From Oscillospiraceae bacterium (GTDB taxonomy: Bacteria > Bacillota > Clostridia > Oscillospirales > Ruminococcaceae), in the NCBI GenBank assembly GCA_009783695.1, contig WRCY01000018.1, positions 1 to 37,956 on the forward strand: a stretch of 37,956 nt of DNA, given 5' to 3'. Made by a program: the position numbers and the translations under genes. The notes under the pieces are model-generated. The model was not told where the DNA came from. It was given only the letters and a program-made list of their open reading frames with translations, and did not search any database. Each line of letters starts with the position of its first letter. The first letter of the stretch is position 1. Of this stretch, positions 6,420-14,243 are shown piece by piece.

Positions 6420-8120
6420 ATGAGAAAAACTCCTGCACCGACTCTCGGCTCACTATTTGACGGTATCGGCGGCTTCCCGCTTGCAGGTGTTCTGAACGGC
6501 ATCACGCCCGTATGGGCAAGTGAAATCGAAGCCTTTCCGATTTTAGTCACGAAAATCCACTTCCCCGAAATGCTCCATGTCGGGGATATAACTAAGCTGA
6601 AAGGCTTGGAGCTGCCTGCTGTTGATATAGTCACAGGCGGCTCGCCGTGCCAAGACCTCAGTATCGCCGGAGCGCGCAAGGGTTTAACAGGTGAACGCTC
6701 CGGCTTATTTATGGAACAAATACGAATCATCAAGGAAATGAGGTGTGCAGATGAGCAACGTGATAGAGCAGCTCACACTGTTCGGCCTCGATACATGGTG
6801 TGGGAAAACGTGCCCGGAGCTTTTAGTTCAGGAACTCCTCACGGCGAAGACTTCCGCGTCGTTCTCGAGGAAACCGCGAGAATTGCTGACAGCGGAATAT
6901 CAATACCTCGACCTGCGGATGGGGTATGGAAACCTGCTGGGTGCATATTGGGAGAGCAATTCTCCATTGCTTGGCGAGTATTGGACACTCAATACTGGCC
7001 CGGCACCCCACAGCGGCGCCGCAGAATCTTCCTTGTCGCAGATTTTGGAGGTCACAGTGCATCAAAAGTATTATTTGAGCAAAACCGCTTGTTTGGGGAT
7101 TTTGCGGAGAGCGAAGGCTCGCGGCAAGGATTTGCCGCCGCAGCTCGAAGCAGCGTTGAAGGTACAGGCGGGGTTAGCGAAAATTTAACGCCGATTGCGT
7201 TCGCCGCCAACCAGCGTGATGAAGTGCGTGATTTAAACAATATTGCCGGTGCTTTGCAAGCACAACCCGGTATAAAGCAGCAGACATTTGTGGCGATTCC
7301 GGCAGGAGTAATAACTAAAGGTAACGGCGAATGTATACTGACACCGGAAAAGCATATGTCGCTGACATCGGGCGGTGGTCAAGCCGGACAGGGTTATCCC
7401 TACGTATTAACCGCAGGGTTCTGCGCAACTGCGAGCTCTGCCGCGAGAAGCATAGGTTTTCAAGAAGAATGTGCACCGACGTTAAAATCAAGTACAGCTC
7501 CGTCCGTTATCTGCCTCAACGACCAGGGCGAACAGCGTATGGATATGTTTAATGATATAATCGAAACGCTACGCGCACAGATGGGCGGACATCTTCCGCT
7601 CATTATGACAGAAAACAGAACAGAACTTGATGAAACATTCTGCATCGACGGTAATATAATCGGGCGAGAAGATAAAAACGGCGGTAACGGATTCGGGTAT
7701 CAGTCCGATATTTCCTACACGGTAACGGCAACCGACAGACACGCGGTGTTTTCACAACAGGGCGGAAGAATGTACCGAGATAATAATATAGTTTCAACCC
7801 AAACAGCACGGCAATACAAGGATGCAACCGATTTAGTTTGCATCCCTTATCAAAAGGTCGTTGGAACACTTGTTCATGGCGACCATAAAGGTATCGGTAA
7901 TCAGTATGTCGCAGACGATAAATGCATAGTGGAAAAGCATAACCTCATCCGCCGCCTTACTCCTTTGGAATGTGAACGGTTGCAAGGTTTCCCTGACGGC
8001 TGGACTGATATAGGCGGTTCGGACAGTGCACGGTATAAGGCGCTCGGTAACTCTGTTGCTATTCCGTGCGTGGATTTCATTCTGAAAGGGATTGCATACT
8101 TTTTAAAGTTGATAAACTGA
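6420..8120 (+). CDS. DNA (cytosine-5) methyltransferase
   Basis: 566 residues from the ATG at 6420, preceded by GGAAGGA (the TTG at 6405 is upstream of that site). Motif I is LFDGIGGFPLAG, motif IV GGSPCQDLS with the catalytic Cys near 77, motif VI WENV near 128, motif VIII TPQRRRRIFLV, then a long variable region, then RRLTPLECERLQGFPDGW and motif X YKALGNSVAIP. It methylates cytosine in a short recognition site, probably protecting the element from host restriction when it enters a new cell. No cognate nuclease is adjacent. A second gene is encoded in another frame over motifs VI-VIII (6751-7188). Confidence 0.93.
   Translation: MRKTPAPTLGSLFDGIGGFPLAGVLNGITPVWASEIEAFPILVTKIHFPEMLHVGDITKLKGLELPAVDIVTGGSPCQDLSIAGARKGLTGERSGLFMEQIRIIKEMRCADEQRDRAAHTVRPRYMVWENVPGAFSSGTPHGEDFRVVLEETARIADSGISIPRPADGVWKPAGCILGEQFSIAWRVLDTQYWPGTPQRRRRIFLVADFGGHSASKVLFEQNRLFGDFAESEGSRQGFAAAARSSVEGTGGVSENLTPIAFAANQRDEVRDLNNIAGALQAQPGIKQQTFVAIPAGVITKGNGECILTPEKHMSLTSGGGQAGQGYPYVLTAGFCATASSAARSIGFQEECAPTLKSSTAPSVICLNDQGEQRMDMFNDIIETLRAQMGGHLPLIMTENRTELDETFCIDGNIIGREDKNGGNGFGYQSDISYTVTATDRHAVFSQQGGRMYRDNNIVSTQTARQYKDATDLVCIPYQKVVGTLVHGDHKGIGNQYVADDKCIVEKHNLIRRLTPLECERLQGFPDGWTDIGGSDSARYKALGNSVAIPCVDFILKGIAYFLKLIN
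6751..7188 (+). CDS. Overprinted gene inside the methyltransferase, with clamp-binding-like motif
   Basis: 145 residues in the +1 frame relative to the methyltransferase. ATG at 6751 has AAGGAAATGAGGTG just upstream. The protein begins MSNVIEQLTLFGLDTW, where QLTLF fits the sliding-clamp pentapeptide QLxLF. Later come LLGAYW, LLGEYWTLN, ESSLSQILE and KYYLSKTACLGILRRAKARGKDLPP. From memory this matches small hypothetical proteins of Bacillota phages and elements that sit in or beside cytosine methyltransferase genes, with conserved SLSQILE, KYxLSxxACxGILxRAxxRGKxLP. The frame runs exactly through the conserved ENV and PQRRR codons of the other gene. Function unknown. Confidence 0.7.
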   Translation: MSNVIEQLTLFGLDTWCGKTCPELLVQELLTAKTSASFSRKPRELLTAEYQYLDLRMGYGNLLGAYWESNSPLLGEYWTLNTGPAPHSGAAESSLSQILEVTVHQKYYLSKTACLGILRRAKARGKDLPPQLEAALKVQAGLAKI

Positions 8121-8137
8121 TATTTATGTGCCATAAT
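8109..8137 (+). promoter_or_regulatory. SigA-type promoter of the HU gene
   Basis: TTGATA (8109-8114), a 17-base spacer and CATAAT (8132-8137), 32 bases before the HU ATG. It overlaps the 3' end of the methyltransferase gene. Confidence 0.6.
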
Positions 8138-8168
8138 ATGAAATATAACATATTTTGGAGGAAATCTC

Positions 8169-8519
8169 ATGAACAAAGTCGATTTAATCGCAGCAGTAGC
8201 CAAAGATACCGGTCTTACTAAAGTAGCCGCCGAAGCAGCCGTCAAATCCGTGTTCGGGAATATTACCGAAGCTCTCAAAAAAAGTGAAAAGGTTGTATGG
8301 GTTGGATTTGGCTCTTTCGAGGTGCGGGAACGCGCTGCAAGAGTAGGTATAAATCCGCAGACCGGGGCAAAAATTAAGATTAAAGCCAAGAAGATTCCTG
8401 CTTTTAAAGCCGGCAAGACTTTGAAAGAAACCGTGGCAAATCCTAAAGCTAAACCCAAAGTAAAAGCCGCTCCCAAAGCAACAGTTAAAAAGCCCGCTGT
8501 TAAAGCAAAGAAGAAATAG
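8169..8519 (+). CDS. HU-family DNA-binding protein with lysine-rich tail
   Basis: 116 residues. The first 90 are a standard HU fold: [18 protein letters not shown], the central [13 protein letters not shown] and the arm [28 protein letters not shown]. The last 25 or so are an added tail of K, A, P and V repeats ([19 protein letters not shown]) like eukaryotic H1 tails. Its own promoter (8109) and terminator (8529) suggest separate expression. It probably packages element DNA or supports recombination or the relaxosome; this is inference. Confidence 0.92.
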   Translation: MNKVDLIAAVAKDTGLTKVAAEAAVKSVFGNITEALKKSEKVVWVGFGSFEVRERAARVGINPQTGAKIKIKAKKIPAFKAGKTLKETVANPKAKPKVKAAPKATVKKPAVKAKKK

Positions 8520-8528
8520 AATAGCACG

Positions 8529-8557
8529 AATCGCTTTCTTTACGAAAGCGATTTTTT
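8529..8557 (+). terminator. Intrinsic terminator after HU
   Basis: A perfect 10-base stem AATCGCTTTC/GAAAGCGATT with loop TTTAC and a T tract. Confidence 0.88.
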
Positions 8558-8594
8558 ATATATCATAATTAAAAATGAAAGAAAGGCAGATTTC

Positions 8595-8942
8595 ATGAAT
8601 ATGGATATTTACGATGAATATTACGAACTTGTCACGCTTCTCGGTAAACCGGCGTTGTTTTCCGAAACAAGAATCGACCGGACTGCTGTACCGAAAGGTG
8701 CGTTCGTATATGACTTACGGCATGGTGATGACGGAAAGCCTACGACCATAGAGCCATGCGTAGGAGCGAATCACGCAGGTACGGTAATTATGACCGAACC
8801 GTTTGACTTCGGTGTCGGCAGTGATTTATATTTGAATATCAATAATAGTTTAAATTTTTTGGGTGAAGACCGGACAATAGGAGAATTCATGGAAGAAAAC
8901 ACACAAACAGACAACCAAAGCATAACGATGGGAGGAATGTAA
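8595..8942 (+). CDS. LPD28-like domain protein with C-terminal tail
   Basis: 115 residues. GKPALFSETRIDRTAVPKG, YDLRHGDDGKP, TIEPCVGANHAGTV and LNFLGEDRTIGEF match the LPD28 pattern (large polyvalent protein-associated domain 28) as I remember it. No membrane span or signal is present. It ends QTDNQSITMGGM; the last codons GGA GGA ATG also hold the ribosome binding site for the next gene, which starts two bases after the stop. LPD domains occur on proteins of conjugative elements and phages, often proposed to enter the recipient with the DNA. Activity unknown. Confidence 0.7.
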   Translation: MNMDIYDEYYELVTLLGKPALFSETRIDRTAVPKGAFVYDLRHGDDGKPTTIEPCVGANHAGTVIMTEPFDFGVGSDLYLNINNSLNFLGEDRTIGEFMEENTQTDNQSITMGGM

Positions 8943-8944
8943 AA

Positions 8945-10114
8945 ATGCTGCCGATTAATGTAACAATCGCACGTCCCGAATTATGGAATAATTCGAATAC
9001 TCGATATTCCGGTGCGACTCTGATGCTCCCTGCGACTGCTGTTGAAATCGAAGATGCGATGGACAGAGCGCGGATTTATGAAGGTCATGCACTTGAAGTT
9101 GTCGAATGTATAGACGCAAATGGATACGAAATGGATTATCTACCGGAAAAGCCGTCTCTGACTATGCTGAACTTACTCGCACATAAGTTGGATAGCTTAG
9201 AGGATTACGAACATACATTATTTATCGGCATGTGTAAAATGGAAAAAGAGCCGCCATCGATGATTCGTATGCTGAATATAACCGAGAACCTGCAAGATTG
9301 CTTGTCGATTCCTGCAGACAATTACACAGAGCTCGGCAAATTCTATCTTGATAATGACTTTATAGAAGAGTCTGCATCGTTGTCCGATGAGCTTTTCGAC
9401 TGTTTTGACCCTGCAAAAATCGGAAGAATGATGCAGAAAAGAGAAGGCGGTATATTTATCGAAGGTAAAATTCATAAAAACTATGTTATATATAATGGCA
9501 GCGAAATCCGCGAAGTATATAATGAAAATAATTTACCGGAAATACCCGTTTATGAAACCGGATATGTTTTCGCATTAGACATTAAAAATAAGGAAACCGG
9601 TGATATAGATTCGCTCGATTTACCGATTGAAGCGTTAGATATATCGGATTTATCCCGGCACTACGACGTTTTGAAAGGTGAATGTATAGTCCCGCAGTTA
9701 TCGGAAAGTATTTGTGCTTATTCACATTACGATATTTATGAACTTAATTCGCTGGCACAGAAAATATCGAATATTATTGAACGGGGTGATTATCCGAAGT
9801 ATAAGGCGATGCTTAGTGCTTTTGAAGCTGACAGCTTAACCGATGCCATGAATCTCGCCGACACCATTGATGATTATGACTTTTTACCCGATGTTTTCTG
9901 CGCTGAGGATTACGGTATGGATGTTTTTTTGAGAAGCTATAATATTAACCCCGACGACCCGGCATTGAAGCATATTCGTCTTGCCGATTACGGTGTTAAT
10001 ATGATGGCGGAGCACAATGCAGAGAAAATAGAGTACGGTTTTATACGACCGTCATTAAACTTACAACAAGAGCAAAAACACAACAGCGGCATAGGAGGTA
10101 TGAATTCATTATGA
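8945..10114 (+). CDS. ArdA-like antirestriction protein
   Basis: 389 residues, acidic. The N-terminal YSGATLMLPATAVEIEDAMDRARI and later blocks such as LNLLAHKLDSL, YELNSLAQKISNIIERGDYPKYKAML, LADYGVNMMAEHNAEKIEYGFI look like ArdA-type proteins of Bacillota elements. ArdA mimics DNA and blocks type I restriction enzymes; the strong negative charge fits. It ends HNSGIGGMNSL, and GGAGGTATG near the stop also serves the next gene, which overlaps by four bases (ATGA). Assignment is by remembered pattern. Confidence 0.6.
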   Translation: MLPINVTIARPELWNNSNTRYSGATLMLPATAVEIEDAMDRARIYEGHALEVVECIDANGYEMDYLPEKPSLTMLNLLAHKLDSLEDYEHTLFIGMCKMEKEPPSMIRMLNITENLQDCLSIPADNYTELGKFYLDNDFIEESASLSDELFDCFDPAKIGRMMQKREGGIFIEGKIHKNYVIYNGSEIREVYNENNLPEIPVYETGYVFALDIKNKETGDIDSLDLPIEALDISDLSRHYDVLKGECIVPQLSESICAYSHYDIYELNSLAQKISNIIERGDYPKYKAMLSAFEADSLTDAMNLADTIDDYDFLPDVFCAEDYGMDVFLRSYNINPDDPALKHIRLADYGVNMMAEHNAEKIEYGFIRPSLNLQQEQKHNSGIGGMNSL

Positions 10115-11817
10115 GCAATAAAATCAAGGCACAAGTTATAAAAGAAAGCGGCAGTTATGATATAATCCTGCCGCAGACACAAAATAATTTCAATAAAAGC
10201 CTTATAAACATGGGATTTTATAATTGGAATCATGAGGATTACAGAATCGAAAACGTCCGGAGTGGTAATCAGAGATTAGATGAAGCCCTCAATTTTTCAA
10301 CTGACATTGAAGAATTGAACTACCTTGCACAACTTCTCTCGCATCTTAACGAAGATGAAATGGGAAAATTTAACGATATACTGTCCGCCGACGGCAACAT
10401 TCCGCCTGTGCAGCAGATTGTAAATATGGCTTACAATATTAATAACAATAGCTTTAATATTATGCGTTCGATTTATGATATAGGCGATTTAGGTCGATTG
10501 TATGCCGAGGAAAATGACCCATTCATTGATGAAACAATAATAAACAACACCGATGAAAACGGTGAAATTGACCATGAAGGAATAGGAATGTATTTGCAAA
10601 TCGCACAAGGCGGCGTGTTCTCGGATTCGGGGTATATCAGCAACTACGATGAAATGGTGAAAGGCCCTTATGATGGCAGATTTTTCCCACCGTTTCGATT
10701 TAATAATGAAACGCTTACACTCGGCGTTAGTATGAGCAAACGAAGCGGAAGCGTTGATATTTTTCTGCCTGCCGAAAGCGGTGTTATACGCAGAGCCGAA
10801 CGGCGGCTCGAAGCAACGTTCAAAAACTGTACTATAAATCCCTGTTGGGGTTTCCCGATGCCGCTTTCGGAAAAAATCTTACCGGCTTCGGAAATTAACA
10901 CACTTTCTGCTGTCACAGAGCGGCTTTCGGTTTTATCGCCGAAACAGTTTCATGACGTTTTCGATTCGGTGGACAAGGTGGATATATCCTCAGTGCAGGA
11001 GTTCGAGGATTTTTGTTCGGAACAAATCCGTGAAATTCAAATGCCAGAAGCCGTGAATACCGTGACGTATTACTTTCCGCTTGACGTGAAAATGAGAGAA
11101 AACAACGATTATGATTACGAAGACGAAGATTACGACCCGGACTACATCGGGAGTATATCATCCTCCGATGCTGTTCATTATATAGACCCCATTCTTGAAC
11201 AAATCAAAAATGATAACAGCTACTTTGATACTAACCGCTTGCTTGCCGAATATATTAACGATGATGCGCTCAATGAAAAAATTTACAGTATACTCCCGAC
11301 TGTCGGGGTGCATGGCGGCGAGCTTTGGGGTGCTATGGTCATGAAGGTTGCCGGTGAGCTCGACCCCGATGATGTTGCCGAGCTCAAGGACTATATCTCC
11401 GGGCAGAATTCGGACGGTTACGGCGAGGGATTTGAACAGCGTGAAATTAAAGTCAGCGATGGCGAACTGTATGTCAGTTTCTGGTCGCATGATAAAAAAT
11501 ATGCAATATATACGCAGGAAGAATTCAAGAAATTGATGGAACAGAAACAGACCGCTCTCGAAAAGAGCCGTATAACAAGCAATCTGCCCGACTGCCCTAT
11601 AATCGGTGCAGACAGTAATGTGTTCAATCTAATGGGGATAGTATCTCGAACGCTCAAGGAGCATGGTATGAAAGAACAGGCACAGGAAATGCAAAACCGT
11701 GTGAAATCATCCGGTAGCTTTAATGAAGCACTCGCAATTATGACCGAATATGTGAACCCTGTGTCGCAGAAAGAAATGGAGCAATCTACTTCCGGCAGCT
11801 TCAGCATGAATATGTAA
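10111..11817 (+). CDS. Large ArdA-related acidic protein with C-terminal tail
   Basis: 568 residues, acidic, no signal peptide. N-terminal blocks (LDEALNFSTDIEELNYLAQLL, LGRLYAEEN) resemble the preceding ArdA-like protein, suggesting duplication. A very acidic patch lies near 330-345 (NDYDYEDEDYDPDY), consistent with DNA mimicry. A C-terminal block, GADSNVFNLMGIVSRTLKEHG followed by RVKSSGSFNEAL, is a small domain I have seen on several conjugative-element proteins. It ends EQSTSGSFSMNM. Translationally coupled to the upstream gene. Function not established; antirestriction is the best guess. Confidence 0.55.
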   Translation: MSNKIKAQVIKESGSYDIILPQTQNNFNKSLINMGFYNWNHEDYRIENVRSGNQRLDEALNFSTDIEELNYLAQLLSHLNEDEMGKFNDILSADGNIPPVQQIVNMAYNINNNSFNIMRSIYDIGDLGRLYAEENDPFIDETIINNTDENGEIDHEGIGMYLQIAQGGVFSDSGYISNYDEMVKGPYDGRFFPPFRFNNETLTLGVSMSKRSGSVDIFLPAESGVIRRAERRLEATFKNCTINPCWGFPMPLSEKILPASEINTLSAVTERLSVLSPKQFHDVFDSVDKVDISSVQEFEDFCSEQIREIQMPEAVNTVTYYFPLDVKMRENNDYDYEDEDYDPDYIGSISSSDAVHYIDPILEQIKNDNSYFDTNRLLAEYINDDALNEKIYSILPTVGVHGGELWGAMVMKVAGELDPDDVAELKDYISGQNSDGYGEGFEQREIKVSDGELYVSFWSHDKKYAIYTQEEFKKLMEQKQTALEKSRITSNLPDCPIIGADSNVFNLMGIVSRTLKEHGMKEQAQEMQNRVKSSGSFNEALAIMTEYVNPVSQKEMEQSTSGSFSMNM

Positions 11818-11835
11818 CAATAAATAAAATTTACG

Positions 11836-11867
11836 CCGCTTTTTCATGATGAAAAGGCGGTTTTTTT
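11836..11867 (+). terminator. Intrinsic terminator touching the next gene
   Basis: CCGCTTTTTC pairs with GAAAAGGCGG (one G-T wobble), followed by seven T. The T tract runs directly into the next ribosome binding site at 11872. Confidence 0.82.
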
Positions 11868-12816
11868 GATTGGAGGTGATGACATCAACTCGCCGATTTC
11901 ATGGAAAGGCGGCAAGAAATTGTCGCTCAAATATATTCTCCCGCGTTTTCCTGTTTCATACTCGCAGTATATAGAAGTATTCGGCGGCGGTGGGTGGGTG
12001 TTCTTCGCCAAGAAACCGGAAACGAACGATATCTATAACGATTACAACAGGCATTTATCGAATATGTTCGCTTGTATCAAGAATAAAACCATATCGCTTA
12101 TTAAAGAACTCGGCTTTTTACCGTTCGCAGGGCGTAATGATTTTATTTATCTCCGCAAATTCCTCGAAAAAGAAGAATTCAATGATGAAATGCTTCGGGA
12201 AGAAGCCGATATTGTACAGCACGAGCTGCCCCCGCTTCAAGCCGCCGAGGTCAAAGCGATTCTGACCGAAGAAACTGAGCGGTATGACGTAAAGCGGGCG
12301 GCGGCTATGTTTAAGGTAATACGATACAGTTATGCAAGTTCCTGTACATCTTTCGGCTGCAGAGCTCTTGATATCCGCCGATTCTTCCATTTGATATGGG
12401 ATGCTTCCCGCAGAATGGCGGACGCATTAGTGGAAAATCAAGATTTTGAAACGCTGGTGCGGCATTATGACAACGATACAGCATTTTTTTATTTAGACCC
12501 GCCGTACTTCGATGCTGAAGATTACGAAGTGGCGTTTCCAAAAGAAGACCATGTCCGGCTCCGTGACCTGCTGATGTCAATTGATGGCAAGTTTATGCTC
12601 TCGTACAACGACTCGCCGGCGATTCGGGAATTGTATGAAGGGCAAGACGGTATCCACTTATTTGAGTTTGAGCGGTTAGACAGCATCGCTCAGCGCGCCG
12701 AACCGGGGAAAATGTATAAAGAGCTGCTCATTGCGAACTACGACATGAACGAGAGCATGAACAGCAAACCCGCGCAGTTATCGTTATTTGATATTACAGA
12801 AGAAGATGAGGAATGA
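11866..12816 (+). CDS. D12-class adenine DNA methyltransferase (Dam-like)
   Basis: About 310 residues. INSPISWKGGKKLSLKYI is the SAM-binding motif I region, VFGGGGWVFF follows, and LDPPYFD near residue 211 is the catalytic motif IV. These are typical of D12 (Dam, DpnM type) N6-adenine enzymes. The end NESMNSKPAQLSLFDITEEDEE carries QLSLF, the consensus sliding-clamp pentapeptide. The start is unclear: TTG at 11866 precedes the ribosome binding site, while GGAGG (11872) is best spaced for the in-frame ATC at 11884. It likely protects element DNA or marks it during replication. Confidence 0.88.
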   Translation: MIGGDDINSPISWKGGKKLSLKYILPRFPVSYSQYIEVFGGGGWVFFAKKPETNDIYNDYNRHLSNMFACIKNKTISLIKELGFLPFAGRNDFIYLRKFLEKEEFNDEMLREEADIVQHELPPLQAAEVKAILTEETERYDVKRAAAMFKVIRYSYASSCTSFGCRALDIRRFFHLIWDASRRMADALVENQDFETLVRHYDNDTAFFYLDPPYFDAEDYEVAFPKEDHVRLRDLLMSIDGKFMLSYNDSPAIRELYEGQDGIHLFEFERLDSIAQRAEPGKMYKELLIANYDMNESMNSKPAQLSLFDITEEDEE

Positions 12817-12823
12817 AAAATAT

Positions 12824-12896
12824 TAAAATAACCGACACACAATCGGGGAAAACGGAACATTTCATTTCTCATTGGTGAAGAAAGGGTTTAATAGAA
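12824..12896 (+). repeat. 5' leader repeat, copy A
   Basis: This stretch aligns with 25880-25954 over about 75 bases. Shared blocks in the same order are TTAAAA, CGGGGAAAACG (12844-12854), TTTCATT, AAGAAAGG and TTAAT, the last two holding the ribosome binding site region. Each copy leads directly into a gene start. The shared blocks exceed what a common ribosome binding site would explain. Confidence 0.65.
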
Positions 12897-13580
12897 ATGC
12901 AAATTAAAATCTATCAAATTAATACCGACCGCGATTCCGAGCATGCCAAATTTATCGGACTGCAGGAACGCGGACAATCAGAGAAAATCAAACTCGAAAT
13001 ATATGACGAGGTTTATAGCGGCGACGTGGACTGCCGTACATTAGAGGACGTTTATGCGTTATGTAATTTAAACCATCCGCTCTTCTACCGCGGTCACAGT
13101 CTCGGCGTTAGTGATGTCGTTGAGGTCGCTGAAGCGCCGGAGGTTAAACCCGGCTTTTATTACTGCGATAGCTTCGGATTCAAAGAGATTGAATTTGACC
13201 CTGCTTTGACTCAAAAGCCCGGTAATCTTCTTCAGATAGTGGCGAAAGAGCCGGGTAAACCCGCATATGAAACTGAAGTCACAGACAACTTAAAAGCATT
13301 GCAGCAAGCTGTTCGCGGCAATATCGAAACTTTCAGTCCTTTTGAAGATAATGCGTTAATTATCTGCAATGAAGAAGGAAAAATTAACGGCATGGAATTA
13401 AACTGCGTGATAGACAGCGAACTGCTTGTGGGTACGATTCTTGTTATAGGCTGCGGTGATGAGGGTGAATTCTGCTCCCTAACCGAAGAGCAATCAAATT
13501 ATTATCTTGATATGTTCAAGCAGATGGAAATTGCTGCGGCAGAATTCCTGTCACATGACGGCGGGATGAGCATGACTTAG
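12897..13580 (+). CDS. YodL + DUF3846 domain protein with C-terminal tail
   Basis: 227 residues. The first half (YQINTDRD, YDEVYSGDVDCRTLEDVYALCNLNHP, FYRGHSLGVSDVVEV, FYYCDSFGFKEIEFD) fits the YodL domain. The second half (LKALQQAVRGNIETFSPF, ALIICNEEGKINGMELN, LLVGTILVIGCGDEGEFCSLTEEQ) fits DUF3846. Both domains are common on polyvalent proteins of Bacillota conjugative elements and their activities are unknown. It ends SHDGGMSMT. It is preceded by leader repeat A with AAGAAAGG, and followed closely by a second YodL-like gene. Confidence 0.78.
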   Translation: MQIKIYQINTDRDSEHAKFIGLQERGQSEKIKLEIYDEVYSGDVDCRTLEDVYALCNLNHPLFYRGHSLGVSDVVEVAEAPEVKPGFYYCDSFGFKEIEFDPALTQKPGNLLQIVAKEPGKPAYETEVTDNLKALQQAVRGNIETFSPFEDNALIICNEEGKINGMELNCVIDSELLVGTILVIGCGDEGEFCSLTEEQSNYYLDMFKQMEIAAAEFLSHDGGMSMT

Positions 13581-13608
13581 CACATGAAAGAAAGGGGTGC
13601 GATATACA

Positions 13609-14178
13609 ATGCACAGAATTGAGGTCAAGTCCGGTCTTATATATTTTTACTGTAACCCTGCGGGATATATTGAGAGTAATAAGGCAGTCATCGACCCAAT
13701 ATTCAAAAACGATGAGCTGTCCGAATGGGCGGAAAAAGAAAACATGGAGCTTGAATGGCATGATGGCATGTTCGACCGCTTATCAGCCGGTATACCGGAT
13801 ATGGAAACGGGCGAAGTGAAAAAATTCAAGGACTGCCGTATATGGCAGTTAAAACCTAACGCCGACCCGTTAATCAAGTATATCGGATATGATGAGTTGA
13901 TTCAAGTTCAAGAAAACCCGCCCGACCTTGCAAATTACAGGGTTTCACTCGACTTCCAGCCTAACACCGATAACATAGACGAAATCTGTAATAAATTCTA
14001 TGAACAACCTCACCCCGACCTCATTGGCGGAAAGGTTAACCTTTCCGATATTATCGAAATCTATGACAGCAGCGGCAGTGAATTCAATTATGCAGACCGC
14101 CGCGGGTTCGTTGAGGTGGACTTCAAATACCGACAGGAGCAATTGCAGGATTCAAATCCGGCAATGAACTTGCAATAA
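13609..14178 (+). CDS. YodL-like domain protein with C-terminal tail
   Basis: 189 residues. The start at 13609 is chosen because GAAAGGGG is about ten bases ahead; the GTG at 13597 is too close. The N-terminal 100 residues are unrecognised (LSEWAEKENMELEWHDGMF is a feature). The C-terminal half (YRVSLDFQPNTDNIDEICNK, LIGGKVNLSDIIEIYDSSG, FVEVDF) follows the YodL pattern seen in the gene before it. It ends EQLQDSNPAMNLQ. Soluble, acidic, no known activity. Confidence 0.65.
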   Translation: MHRIEVKSGLIYFYCNPAGYIESNKAVIDPIFKNDELSEWAEKENMELEWHDGMFDRLSAGIPDMETGEVKKFKDCRIWQLKPNADPLIKYIGYDELIQVQENPPDLANYRVSLDFQPNTDNIDEICNKFYEQPHPDLIGGKVNLSDIIEIYDSSGSEFNYADRRGFVEVDFKYRQEQLQDSNPAMNLQ

Positions 14179-14188
14179 TTATTAAATC

Positions 14189-14212
14189 AGACAGAGAAGA
14201 CTGTCTTTTTTA
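14189..14212 (+). terminator. Short intrinsic terminator
   Basis: AGACAG/CTGTCT stem with a six-base loop and six T, 32 bases before the next ATG. Confidence 0.65.
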
Positions 14213-14243
14213 TTCAATATTTTAAGAAAAGAGGATTTCCAAA

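Noticed and set aside
7901-8527. 208-codon minus-strand open frame
   Set aside because: Antisense to the methyltransferase end and the HU gene; its apparent hydrophobic start is the complement of the lysine-rich HU tail.
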